Assembly: GCF_000699445.3 (NCBI RefSeq) | Contig: NC_067196.1 | Coordinates: forward strand, 88,700,364 to 88,764,363 | DNA from: Schistosoma haematobium | Taxonomy: Eukaryota > Platyhelminthes > Trematoda > Strigeidida > Schistosomatidae | DNA: 64,000 bases | Direction of reading: 5' to 3' | Shown: positions 11,215 through 21,120 of the stretch, piece by piece | Layout of the letters: every line of letters begins with the position of its first letter | Numbering within the stretch: position 1 is the first letter of the stretch | Program-made: the position numbers and the translations under genes | Notes under the pieces: generated by a model | Databases searched by the model: none | What the model saw: the letters and a program-made list of their open reading frames with translations, nothing else | Told to the model about the DNA's origin: nothing

Positions 11215-11370
11215 CTTGAATCTCCGGCGTCTGTTTAGTCATAGTATGATATGCTTCAACAGTGAGCATTCACGAACCCTCGTGCAGTAGTAACCAAACC
11301 CAACACCTTCGGACTCGCTCTCCAATGCTTAACTTCTAAATCAATGAGCCAGCATTCAAAGATACATTTA
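11215..11370 (-). repeat. Degenerate hammerhead SINE
   Basis: Minus-strand head (GGCTCATTGATTTAGAAGTTAAGC), a B-box relic and a decayed ribozyme (CTGTTGAAG...) are recognisable. The duplicate is at 31690-31860 on the plus strand. Confidence 0.55.
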
Positions 11371-11989
11371 TATAACTTGATCCATTCATGATTTTACGCT
11401 ACCATTTTCCGTCCGATTACTAATTAATCAAACATCACAGATACATCCACAGTATTAAGGTGGAAGTTAGGCATTTGACTGAATTCACCAGCCAAATGAG
11501 TTGTTCAAATAAAAAGTGTGGTTGTTGACAAAGTATGAACGTTTCATGAAAACAGACTTAGTAGGGAAGAACCTAGAAATCCTTATTAAAGTTTTAGAAT
11601 TTTTTCGTGTTTGTTACGAAACTGTTGTTTTCTCATATCGCAGGATGACATAGACAATATTGGCACAAATTCAGCATTAGTTCATCAACACATAAAATGA
11701 CGACTTGTCGAATTTATAACAATAAGACGTACTCATATTTCTTTGACAAACGCATCTTCTTCAATAACATCCAGTTCAATATTAATGTGTATTCCGAAAA
11801 ACAACCAAAGTCAAATAATGCATAAAAGTTAAATTTTGAAGACTCAACTATATGAAATCATATCACATCATCCCCTTGAAATTAAACATCATAAATTTCG
11901 CTTCAGCGTAACTTAAATGATTACGTAGTCAGTTGGTAAGATAAAACAAAAGTCAACTACTCCAATGTTCCAAGTAATTATTCAGTTTG

Positions 11990-12375
11990 AGAAGGGGTTT
12001 CGTGGAGGTTATAGTAATTTAAATAGTTGAAATTAAGAGTCAATTGAAGTTAGATCATCATGGAAATGCTGGAATAAATGGATGAGTGTTTTGTTTTGTT
12101 GTGACACTTCTCAGCATTGCACATCCACGACTCCGCCTAGCGGGATTCGAACACGAGCATTAACACCTCTAGATGCCTGATCAGTGGTCTAGTGGATAAT
12201 CGTTCACGTAGGAGACTGATAGATCTTCGGTTCGAATCCCACGTGGTTGGATCGTGGATGCACACTGTTGAGAAGTCCTATACTTGGAATAAAACAACCA
12301 TCTAGTGCTTCGAGATTTTCCATGATCGCCTAGATTCAATTGACTCATCATCTCAACTATTGAAATTATTCAGTG
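11990..12375. repeat. Family-2 SINE fold-back with one nearly complete arm
   Basis: Minus-oriented tail, ribozyme and B box (11990-12150) meet a plus-oriented head, B box (GGTTCGAATCCCACG), ribozyme and tail (12150-12375). Outer ends are both 3' tails. Both ribozymes are mutated (TTGAGAAG and GAATAAAAC in the plus arm). Duplicated in segment B' at 30700-31080. Confidence 0.75.
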
Positions 12376-12683
12376 ATTGTTCGTTAATCAAATATACATA
12401 TTGACAAACAATCTGTCATTTGTTCTCATTATACAAAAATGAAGAGTCAATTTTGAGATTTACATACTTACAATTTACAGTTGAAAATGTGATAAACAAA
12501 CTTGTTATTCACTAAGCAATTCATAACAACAAAATGAAGTTTCGTTTGTTTGTTTGTTTGTTTATTCGTTTGTTCAATTTTTCCGACTACAAAAGGAATG
12601 GAATCGAACAATCGGATACTAATTTAAATGTAAACAAGAAAAACAACATTCTGATGACAACTATGAAAATAACCGAAAAACAG

Positions 12684-12711
12684 AAGAAGAAGAAGAAGAA
12701 GAAGAAGAACA
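12684..12711. repeat. (GAA)n microsatellite
   Basis: A run of about eight GAA or AAG units inside segment B, with a short (TTTG)n tract nearby at 12544-12563. Confidence 0.9.
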
Positions 12712-12771
12712 ATTAAATAAATAAAGCAAAATTGATTTTATGAATATTTTATTTATTACTGTTAATAGTAT

Positions 12772-13055
12772 TGTAGTGTGTGCTACTTAAATCGACATAA
12801 GTAGTATATAACATTAGTGAAGAACAGAATGTCTGGCAGCAGAGAGACAAGAGGATCGAACGGTGAAGAATGAAAACAGAATGCAAGTTGTATGAAAGTG
12901 CAAGAACAATGAAGTGTGAGTGGTTTTGAGACAATTGATGGATACTTTGCAAACTAAGCCTTTATAATATATAGTTCTCAGATTTTATTGAGATGCTGTG
13001 TAATTTTGGGCCCACATACATTCGATTATTCCCCACTGGTGTTCTGTTCACTGCA
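12772..13055 (+). mobile_element. Solo LTR, family F1 (plus)
   Basis: TGTAGTGTGTGCTAC to GTTCACTGCA. ATAGT follows the right end directly and also occurs two bases before the left end, so an ATAGT target duplication with slightly shifted ends is plausible. This is the outer boundary of segment B. Confidence 0.7.
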
Positions 13056-13384
13056 ATAGTGTTTCTGTAAGTAACATTTATCTCTAACCCCTTATTATGA
13101 ATTTAAAAAGACTACTAATGATAATTATCAGATTTTAATATTATACTAATCACTCAGTTGTCAATATAGAATCGGGCATAGAAGTGTAATGGGTAAACTG
13201 CCATATTCTTTTAAAACGACGAACTGAATAAGAAGAAAGATAGAAACATTGTTGTTGAGATCATAATGAGAAAGATTAAACATTAAAGAGATGGTTCAGA
13301 AATACAGAAAGAAAAGGTATGTAACGAGAAAAAGTGAAATTTATGATTGAAAGAATGAATGTATCTGCGGAATTAAAAACGATT

Positions 13385-13860
13385 CTGAGTTATGTAACTC
13401 AAAATCCCAACTGGTGGTTGCGAACAGTAACCAGGTAGTCTGTATTAAGCACTATGACTTACGAAAATGGTTAGTGGCTGAATGACCTGATACCTATCTT
13501 CGGCTTGATCATACCTAGCTTCTTTTCACTAACTCTTACATTAGAAATCTTGAACCTAGATTTAGGGATTCATTAGGCAAACGTAGCATATGCCTTAACT
13601 ACATCAGTCAAAATGGGGGCAACGCCTCATGGGTACCCATGATATTAAAGTTGATGTCAAAGAACAGGTATCAAAGTGAGTCTGAGTGGGCGGAATCCTG
13701 TATATTACAGGAATAAAGTTCAAAAGCATGATTCACTGGAGATATACTCAATCGTTGCAGTCAACTTGGTGGGTATATCTCCTTTGGAATGCTTATGAAC
13801 GACTGTAAATATTTCACAATAAATAACAAGAATGACAGACAAACATTTTTTGAAATTTTT
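13385..13860. repeat. Unidentified dispersed repeat
   Basis: The beginning (GATTCTGAGTTATGTAAC...CCAGGTAGTCTG) resembles the block at 24396-24545, suggesting a dispersed family. The remainder is less AT-rich than its surroundings but has no open frame. Confidence 0.4.
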
Positions 13861-13984
13861 TTTCGAATATTTGGATTCTAATGATTGTAATAGGGTTAAC
13901 AGTTACATTGATCTAAGCCTCTACTCTGAAAATTGCATAAGATTTTGAATTAAAGCATTGCAACATGTGTTTAGATACTCATTC

Positions 13985-14285
13985 GGAAAATTTTTGAGAT
14001 CATGAACCAATTGATGTTAGATCACCATGGAAAGCCTGGAAGCACTGGACGGCCATTTCGTCTCACTGTGAGACTCCTCAGCAGTGCGCATTCACGATCC
14101 CACTCACAAGATTCGAACCCAGGGCCTTCACTCTCGCGCGCAAACGCTTAACCTCTAGATCACTGAGCCGATCGGCATCCAGTGGTGTTACATTCCAACC
14201 TCAATCAATCCACGAAATTGCGTGACTATCTTCCATTGTACTGAGGTAGATACCTGTCTCTACCTGATACGGATCAGCTCCACTG
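13985..14285 (-). repeat. Family-2 hammerhead SINE, nearly full length
   Basis: Minus-strand order is leader, head (GGCTCAGTGATCTAGAGGTTAAGCG), B box (GGTTCGAATC), ribozyme and tail. It holds the best-preserved family-2 hammerhead of the window, listed separately. Confidence 0.85.
14042..14091 (-). ncRNA. Hammerhead ribozyme, type I-like, all core residues present
   Basis: Minus strand: helix I strand GCGCACTG, core CTGAGGAG (14081-14074), stem II of six pairs (GTCTCA with TGAGAC, loop CAG), core GAAA (14059-14056), a very short stem III around GGCC, then GTC as the expected cleavage triplet and CAGTGC, which pairs perfectly with GCACTG. One change versus sister copies (GAAAT for GAAAC) makes a G-U wobble in stem III. 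Self-cleavage is inferred, not shown. Confidence 0.75.
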
Positions 14286-14514
14286 AGAAATACCGATATT
14301 GCATAGAAAAAAATAAACGAACAGAACTTCTGATCACTGAAATTTCACTTTAAAAGTTTATCTTTATTATTTCCAATCCAACAACCTATAGTAAAATATA
14401 AACATGTTTGCGTGGAGGAATATATGCTACTAAAAAGTAATACTTTCTACAAACTTACATTTTGATCATGGTTAATGATATTTCAATAATTATAATGGAG
14501 AAATATTATTTTTT

Positions 14515-14805
14515 TCACTGGGTAAAATCATGGGTCAATTGAAGCAAGACCACCATGGAAAACCTGGAAGCACTGGACGGCCGTTTCGTCCTAGTATGGG
14601 ACTCCTCAGCGGTGTGCATCCACGATCCCGCCCCCCGCGGGATTCGAACCCATGACCTGTCAGTCTCGCTCCAGGCGCTTAACCAACTAGGACAAAACGG
14701 CCGTCCAGTGCTTCCAGGTTTTCCATGGTGGTCTAACTTCAATTGACTCATGATTTCAACCAGTGAAGTTTCTAAAATCTCCACAAAACCCATTCTGGTA
14801 TTATT
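14515..14805. repeat. Family-2 SINE fold-back
   Basis: Minus-oriented tail, ribozyme, B box and truncated head (CGCTTAACCAACTA) switch at about 14690 to a plus-oriented copy starting in stem II (CTAGGACAAAACGGCC) and running to the tail end (CCACAAAACCCATTCTGG). The inverted arms are over 75 bp. Confidence 0.8.
14569..14620 (-). ncRNA. Hammerhead ribozyme, near-intact
   Basis: Core CTGAGGAG (14609-14602) and GAAAC (14587-14583) are intact, with stem II GTCC/GGAC and stem III ACGGCCGT. Helix I has one mismatch (CACACCG against CAGTGC). Confidence 0.65.
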
Positions 14806-15069
14806 TCTCCTACTGAATATATTTCATGAATCAGTGAAATAAATAAAACAAAATTTAACCGGAGATTACATAATATCATACTGAAATAATCAATAATTAT
14901 TTTTATAAAATGAGACTTGGTATACACTGAGCGATAGTCACATTGAATTAATCGATAATTCTACACTTATTACACAGTTATAAGCTAGTTTAGTGTTATT
15001 TCTAATACTTGTTGAAGGTGTTCGATCAAAGATCTGTAAGTGTAATAGTTTACTGGTAAAATATAAGTA

Positions 15070-15310
15070 CTAAATTCACTTGGTGTTGTTTATTTGTATC
15101 TTCTCATTGCAAATATTGCCGACATGAGACTTATCAATTGTAGTCTTAAATAACAATGGGAAAACACAAGTAAACAACACAAAGTGAATTTAAAACTTTA
15201 TTGGGTTTAAGTCTCAGAGTGAACATCAACTGTGAGATGCAGCTACATTCAGTTGACGAGTTCCACTGCTAACCCCTATTCATCTTTGCTTATAACTCTG
15301 GTTCAGTTGT
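15070..15310. repeat. Sm-alpha-like SINE, fold-back with deleted ribozyme
   Basis: A minus-strand 3' tail (15074-15115, TTCACTTGGTGTTGTTTA) is followed by a plus-strand 3' tail (to about 15195), then a plus-strand block in which the ribozyme jumps from GACGAG to TTCCACTGC, losing stem II, GAAA and the cleavage site. Confidence 0.7.
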
Positions 15311-15469
15311 TTATTAAAGACAAAAATCATTCGAATGATTAATGATGTAATATAAAATGCTTTTCAGATTTAACCTCATTACAATAAACAATGAAATAAA
15401 TATAATCCAGTCGATGGTTTATCTAATCAGATATAATCTTATTAAGAAATTATTTTGAACTATAAAAAT

Positions 15470-15947
15470 ATAACTCCGCCTGTAGCTCTTCTAAAGTTAC
15501 TGCCGGTCCCAAGCCCGGGTAAAGGAGGAGGGTTGGGCATGGGGTTGGCGACCCCGTCCCGTAGAAAACTAACTCGCTAAAAAAACGCTTACCAGAAAAA
15601 ATAATTCAAACCATTTTAACTCTGCCCTGGGAGTTGGAAGGTTTTCATTTAGAAGAATTATGACACTTCATGGTGAAAGCCGAGTTCCTTCGGAAGCCAC
15701 GAGGCCGATGCCCCTTCTAACAACCAGATCAACAATTATTATAGGAACATGGAACGTCCGAACAATGTGGGAAACCGGGAAGACCAGTCAAATAGCAACG
15801 GAAATGAGGAGATACAAATTAGCAGTACTGGGAATCAGCAAAACCCATTGGACCCAAGCTGGACAACGAAGGCTAAATACGGGAGAGATGCTGCTCTACT
15901 CCGGTCACGAAGAGGAAAATGCTCCACATACTCAGGGAGAAAGTAAG
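15470..15947 (+). pseudogene. RTE-clade LINE with 5' UTR and start of endonuclease, internally deleted
   Basis: It has the family's 5' UTR (CTGCCGGTCCCAAGCCCGGG, about 15500-15520) and the start of the ORF at 15660. The apurinic-type endonuclease N-terminus is clear: IIGTWNVRTMWETGKT, VLGISKTHWTQAG, EMLLYSGHEEENAPHTQG. After that the sequence jumps to GTAAGTAAGTA, the family's 3' tail, so the rest of the endonuclease, the RT and the C-terminus are missing. The 96-codon frame is open but cannot be functional. Confidence 0.85.
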
Positions 15948-16410
15948 TAAGTATTCAAATTATGAAAAAGAAAGTCATATGATCAAAGAAATATTGGTTA
16001 ACAGAAGAGTTTTGCTTCTGATAAATACACCCTTAAGTATGTATAATGACAAAGATATACTACTTTTGAATTACTTCTTTAGATCTTACATAAACTTTAT
16101 AATACTTCGATGGATTACAGAAATTCATTTTATTTCATTATGGCGCTCATAATGCCATCATATGTAAACATCATAATTATCATGTCTTTTTCTATCAGAA
16201 TGAATCCAGTCAGTAGGGTAATAAAATTTTTTATATTATTCAAATGAATTTTAAAGAGATCAGTTAGAATCAGTTGTTTGTTACTTATGTAAATCAACTT
16301 TCCACTATGATATAACAAGCTTGAATCTTATTTCATCAAATGTTGTTTTGTTCTTTTTAATTGTCAGAAGCCCGGTAATATAAGGTAACCATTTTACAGG
16401 GTAAAAAACC
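15948..16410. other. AT-rich spacer
   Basis: No supported feature. Confidence 0.5.
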
Positions 16411-16450
16411 TCTACTACTACTACTACTACTACTACTGCTACTACTACTG
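16411..16450. repeat. (CTA)n microsatellite
   Basis: About twelve CTA units with one CTG interruption. Confidence 0.9.
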
Positions 16451-16895
16451 AATTCCCTTAATTCTTTAAAACAGTTTCTTTATTCTTTTATTCGTTTTTA
16501 GAAGAGGCTTTGAAACATTTAACAAAAAGAATAGTAATAATAACTTTCTTTATTCCTCCTCATCTATTTAACATGAATCCATTTAATAGAAACGTGTATA
16601 AATTAATAAACCCAATTATCAATGATGATATTCATTTATTTCGTTTGCTGTTTTTTTTTAAATGTTTGTCCTACGTGAATACAGAAAGATTCTAGTTTGT
16701 GATTTAATAAAATTTTAACAAAATTTTATTTATTTTATAATTTTAAAGTAACAAATGAGTTTTTAATGGAATATTCGATGAATAGTTACCAAGTAATTCT
16801 ATTCCATTTATCGATTTCATAAGTAAGTGAATGTGTTATAACTTGTCAGTTGAATGCTACTTGTTATATCTGGTCGTCGTTGATTGTTCACAGTC

Positions 16896-17273
16896 ATGGC
16901 ACGTACGAAGCAGACTGCCCGTAAGAGTACAGGTGTGAAGGCTCCAAGAAAGCAGTTAGCTACCAAAACGGTAAGTAAGAGTGCAACAGCTACCGGTGGT
17001 ATTAAGAAACCTCATCGTTATCATCCTGGAACAGTTGTCCTACATGAGATTCGTCGTTATCAAAAGTCGACCGAGCTACTAATACCCAAACTGCCCTTAG
17101 AGTGTTTGGTCCGGGAGATTGCGCAAAACTTGAGGACCGACCTTTGTTTTCAAAGCTCTGCAGTTTCTGCCCTTCAAGAAGCGAGCGAAGCCTATCTTGT
17201 TGGCCTTTTTGAAGACACTAACTTGTGCGCCATTCATGTCAAACGTATCACTGTTATGCCCAAGGACATCTAA
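16896..17273 (+). pseudogene. Histone H3-like ORF, C-terminally truncated, intronless
   Basis: The 125-codon frame starts at ATG 16896 ([13 protein letters not shown]...) and ends MPKDI, followed by a stop; the usual last 11 residues of H3 (the C-terminal end of the fold after KDI) are missing. The histone fold is otherwise colinear with canonical H3 without gaps. Tail lysines 4, 9, 14, 18, 23, 27 and 36 remain, but G13 is V. Many otherwise invariant DNA-contacting or fold arginines are changed: R26S, R42H, R49H, R63P, R69C, R83C. Residues 31 (A), 87 (S) and 89 (V) are closer to replication-type H3 than to H3.3. No intron, no histone-type 3' stem-loop and no neighbouring histone genes are seen. 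Most likely a retrocopy pseudogene; a divergent expressed variant is possible because the frame is unbroken. Confidence 0.8.
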
Positions 17274-17494
17274 AATACTATAAAAACCCTATATTTCTTG
17301 TACTAGAAAAAACCTTTGGAGTAAAGTGATTCCCGCATATTTTGCACCTTTTTCTCTCATGTTCAGGACTCTGTGTAGTTCTAGCTTGGAGGTTACGAGA
17401 ATAGCTAAAGAATCGAATATAGCGTTCAATTAGCAAGACGTAACAGAATGTATAAAGTAAATTATTGTAATTAAATAAGAAGAATATACTTGTA

Positions 17495-17823
17495 GATATC
17501 TCAGTGAGTAGAAAAATTAAAATTTTCGGACATTTCGTAATTTAGTGTAAGCTACTTCTTCAGAGTTTAAATAGTACAAAGGAACAGCACGAGAATATCA
17601 TATGTGGTCAAACAAAAAACAGGTTTGAACATGTCAATATCATGTCATATCGGTTAAAGTGATTTATAAGCGATATGTATGTAAATATATGTGTGTATAT
17701 GTCCAAGATCAGGAGTGAAACAAATGTGACCTTTGCAGTGATGTGGTTATTAATTCTCTGAAGAAGTGTTTTAAACTGAGTCATACAAAGTCTAAAAGTT
17801 CCCATTTTTCTACTCATTGGGAT
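17495..17823. mobile_element. Fold-back / MITE-like element with 65-bp terminal inverted repeats
   Basis: The left end (GATATCTCAGTGAGTAGAAA...CTACTTCTTCAGAG, 17495-17562) is the imperfect reverse complement of the right end (CTCTGAAGAAGTG...TTTTTCTACTCATTGGGAT, 17757-17823). The interior has no transposase. A shorter relative with the same ends is at 60055-60212. Confidence 0.65.
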
Positions 17824-17894
17824 TATTTCATTTCATAACAATCTACTCAATGCTCAATTTATTCAAAATTATCGAGTCAAACCTTGGTAATGAT

Positions 17895-18160
17895 TACATA
17901 CTTACTTACTTACTTACTTCTGTTACTTCCAATGGAGCATAGACCGCCGACCAACATTCTCCAACACATTCTGTCCTGGGCCTTCCTTTGATATTTGTAT
18001 TGAAAATTCTGACTTAGGTGTCGGCTTACAGACAGTTGTTTTGAGTTATAGATGTTCTTCATTTGAGGATATGCTGATCTTGCCTTGTTGATCTGCGCCT
18101 TCACATCTATATCACATCCACCACATATGTAAAGGTTTTTACATCCTCCAAAAGTTCTCT
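17895..18160 (-). pseudogene. RTE-clade LINE 3' fragment with internal deletion
   Basis: Minus strand: part of the RT C-side (YTY..., DVKAQINKARSAYPQMKNIYNS) is joined to the extreme C-terminus ([17 protein letters not shown]) and a clean (TAAG)n tail at 17900-17920. Several hundred bases are missing between. Confidence 0.85.
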
Positions 18161-18506
18161 TTATTCATTTTTTATAAATGTATGTTTAAAAAAGTTGTTC
18201 ATTTTCCAAGACTTCATATTCAAGTTCTGTACAATTACATTTATATCAATGTCCTATTGTAATGAATAAGTTTGGTTAATTTTTCTTCCGGTAACCTATG
18301 TTTGATGATAACAGTTAGGACCAATTAATTATCCGTTCATTAAAAATCAAAGAGTATTGAATAGCTGCTTCGTTTTATTATGAGACTTGTCATCTAGTGA
18401 AATCCATAACATGACTGATAAAGTGATAGAATTCAATGCTATCAGGTCTCATGAAAAACATTTGACTTTCTAAATATCACATAATTAGGAATTTCAATAA
18501 ATGTAT

Positions 18507-18580
18507 GATAGAACAATGAGAAGACGGAGTTGATCTGAAAAATTTTTTTCAGATCAACTCCGTCTTCTCATTGTTCTATC
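18507..18580. repeat. Perfect 36-bp inverted repeat with 2-bp centre
   Basis: 18507-18542 is the exact reverse complement of 18545-18580 (arm begins GATAGAACAATGAGAAG), separated by TT. No mismatch is present in either arm. Confidence 0.95.
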
Positions 18581-18904
18581 GAAATTTATAAAAGGGACTA
18601 ATTGCTTTAAATGTATGATAGATGAAAACAACTAGGCTCTGTTCAATGTGCTTAACTGGTAATCGTTTCGTACAACAGGTAAGATGGTTCATTTTTTTAT
18701 TGTTTATTTCATGTAATCTCTACAATCAGTACATCTATTTTTAAACCATCATAGACAGTATTTTAACTTAATTACATATATATCTGATTATAGGAACCTT
18801 AGGAAGAGGCTAAGCAGACACTGAATATATCATTATTGTAAAATCATGTTTCTGTGGGTTTTTTTTAAGATATTTATTTATAATATGTAGGTAACATCAC
18901 CATC
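18581..18904. other. AT-rich spacer
   Basis: No supported feature. Confidence 0.5.
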
Positions 18905-19897
18905 AAGATGGATTAAACAGTAAAATCGTGCATGGAGAACAGCTGACAGACTCGCTCGAAGTAAAGACCGGTGTCAGGTAAGATTGCTTAATCTCACTCT
19001 TTCTCTTCTTCTTGGTGATCGACTGGATCATGAAGACGTCAGCATCTAAGGGGAAGCATGAGATAAAGTAGACATCTAGGATGCAGTTGGACGATCTAGA
19101 CTTCACAGATGATCTGACCCTCCTATCGCACACACAACAACAAATGCAGGAATAAACGATCAGTGTAGCAGCAGTCACAGCAACAGTAGGTCTCAACGTA
19201 CACAAAGGGAAAAGCAAGATTCTCAGATACAATACAACATGCACCAATCCAATCACAATTGATGGAGAACATTTGGAAGATGTAAACTTCTTTACATATT
19301 TGGATAGCATCATTAATGAACACGGTGGGTCTGATGCAGATATGAAGCCGTGGATCTCCAAAGCAAGAGCAGAATTTCTATAATTGAAGAATATCTGGAA
19401 CTCGGAACAACTGTCTGTCAATCAACGCCAAGGTCAGGATTTTTAATACAAATGTCAAGACACTTCTACTGTATGGGGCGGAATGTTGGAGAACTACGAA
19501 AGCCATCATCCAGAAGATACAGGTGTTTATTAACAGTTGTCTACGCAAAAGGCTTCGGATCCGTTGGTCAGACACTATTAGCAACAACCTACTGTGGGAC
19601 AGATCAAACCAGATTCCAGTGGAGGAAGAAATCAGGAAGAAGCACTGAAAGTGGATAGGACACATATTGAGGAAAGCACCCAACTACGTCACAAGGCACG
19701 CCTTCACATGGAATTCTCAAGGCAAAAGAAGGGGGAGAACAGGGAGAACAAAGAACACATTACGCCGGTAAATGGAGGCAGACATGAGGATAATGAAAAA
19801 CAATTGGATATAACTAGAAAGGAAGACCCAGGACAGAGTGGATCGAAGAATGCTGGTCTGCAGTCTATGCTCCATTAGGAGTAATAGGATTAAGTAA
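18905..19897 (+). pseudogene. RTE-clade LINE, 5'-truncated, broken
   Basis: Plus strand: SKIVH, QLTDSLEVKTGV, LLVIDWIMKTS, MQLDDLDFTDDLTLLSHTQQ (RT motif, DD intact), GLNVHKGKSKILRYN, DVNFFTYLDSIINEHGGSD and the C-terminal region through GLCSI-like codons. Stops interrupt the frame after GVR, QQQMQE and AEFL, and shifts are present. It ends with TTAAGTAAGTAAAG. Confidence 0.9.
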
Positions 19898-19944
19898 GTA
19901 AAGTGATGTTGTCTAATGTTGAAGTACTGATCAAATTAAACTAC

Positions 19945-20390
19945 TATCAGATGGGTTTTGTGGATATTATAGTAATTTCAATGATTAAGATCATGAGTCA
20001 GTTGAAGCTAGACCGCTATGGAGAATCTGTAAGCACTGGATGGCCGCTTCGTCCTACTATGGGACTCCTCAGCGCATCCACGACTTCGCCTCCTGCGAGA
20101 TTCGAACCCAGGAACTACTGGTTTCGCGCGCGAGCACTTAACCACTAGACCATTGAGCCGGCATCCAACGGTGTTAATGTCTAACTTCAACTAATCCACC
20201 AAATTGAGCGACACATCCACCATTGTCTTCAGTCAGTTACTACCTTACAATTGACCTGGTTGAACTCCACTGATCACTACTTCTCACTAGAACTCCAGGA
20301 TATACCTCATGAAGCCAGTCACTAATGAGCATATGTTGATTAATATCAGATGGGTTTTGTGGATATTATAGTAAATTGAACTAAGTTAAC
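19945..20390 (-). repeat. Family-2 hammerhead SINE, full length, flanked by a second tail
   Basis: Minus strand: full leader (ATATGCTCATTAGTGACTGG), head (GGCTCAATGGTCTAGTGG), B box (GGGTTCGAATCTCGC), ribozyme with helix I deleted (GATGCGCTGAGGAG) and changed core (GAAGC), and tail to 19947. Upstream of the leader lies the 3' end of another copy in the same orientation (20346-20382), so a 35-bp direct repeat brackets the unit. Confidence 0.85.
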
Positions 20391-20850
20391 ACTTGTAAGA
20401 TTTATTGACGAAGACTTTAATCACACATGTATAAGTGTTAGTTTGACGAGCAACGTTTTATCAATGTACTAAAAAGTACCAAACAACATATTTAGTAAAG
20501 ACGAATAGCTAAAGATTGTCTACAGTTGATTAATTATAAAAAACGTATCACAGTATAGATGAATTGTTATTATCTATGAAATGCGGAATGTGAATTTCAA
20601 CTTACTCGCAACTCACCAGCTAAAGATCTTGATGTTAAAACTACAAATCATTCATTTTCAATTCAAAAACGAACATGATATCTATTAAACTATTGAGTTC
20701 AGATAGTAACTGACTTATTTAATGAGTTTAGATCAAATTTATACAAACTTGTTGTTGATAATAAAATCTTAAATGTAATCCATCCTGTAAAAGTTTATTA
20801 TTCAAACAAAATAATAGATACTGACTCAGTTATCTAACATATAAGCGTTC
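20391..20850. other. AT-rich spacer
   Basis: No supported feature. Confidence 0.5.
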
Positions 20851-20854
20851 GCAC

Positions 20855-21120
20855 CTGAGATAGAAGGTTTTAAGTTCAAGTATTGCGACCAAAATCATGG
20901 ATGCTAAGGAATCCCATAGTAAAACGAAATGTCTCTCCAGTACTTCCAGATTTTTATTCTTGCTCTAACTTACTATAATCTCTACAAATCTCACATTCTG
21001 GTCATAAAACATGAATACACACTGCTAAGGAATCCTACAGTAAAACGAAATGTCTCTCCAGTACTTCCAGGTTTTTATAGATGGTCTAATTTACTATAAT
21101 CTCTACAAACCCCACCCCAT
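20855..21120 (+). repeat. Diverged hammerhead SINE with duplicated ribozyme-tail unit
   Basis: A head and B-box relic (20850-20880) precede two direct copies of a ribozyme-plus-tail block (about 20897-21005 and 21016-21120). Each has CTAAGGAATCC, ACGAAATGTCTCTCCAGTAC and a tail ending ATAATCTCTACAAA. The core is CTAAGGAA instead of CTGANGAG in both. Confidence 0.7.

Larger units (their letters stand above)
10040..13055. repeat. Segment B, 3-kb inverted repeat of 30013-33020
   Basis: Long sampled stretches are identical or differ by single bases from the reverse complement of 30013-33020, including two SINEs, (GAA)n and (TTTG)n tracts and an LTR at the end. Similarity is clearly higher than in segment A. 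Contains no supported gene; the short open frames found (for example 12534-12716) are low-complexity. Confidence 0.9.

Noticed and set aside
12534..12716. 60-codon ORF ending in poly-lysine
   Set aside because: Made of (TTTG)n and (GAA)n simple repeats; duplicated only because it is inside segment B.
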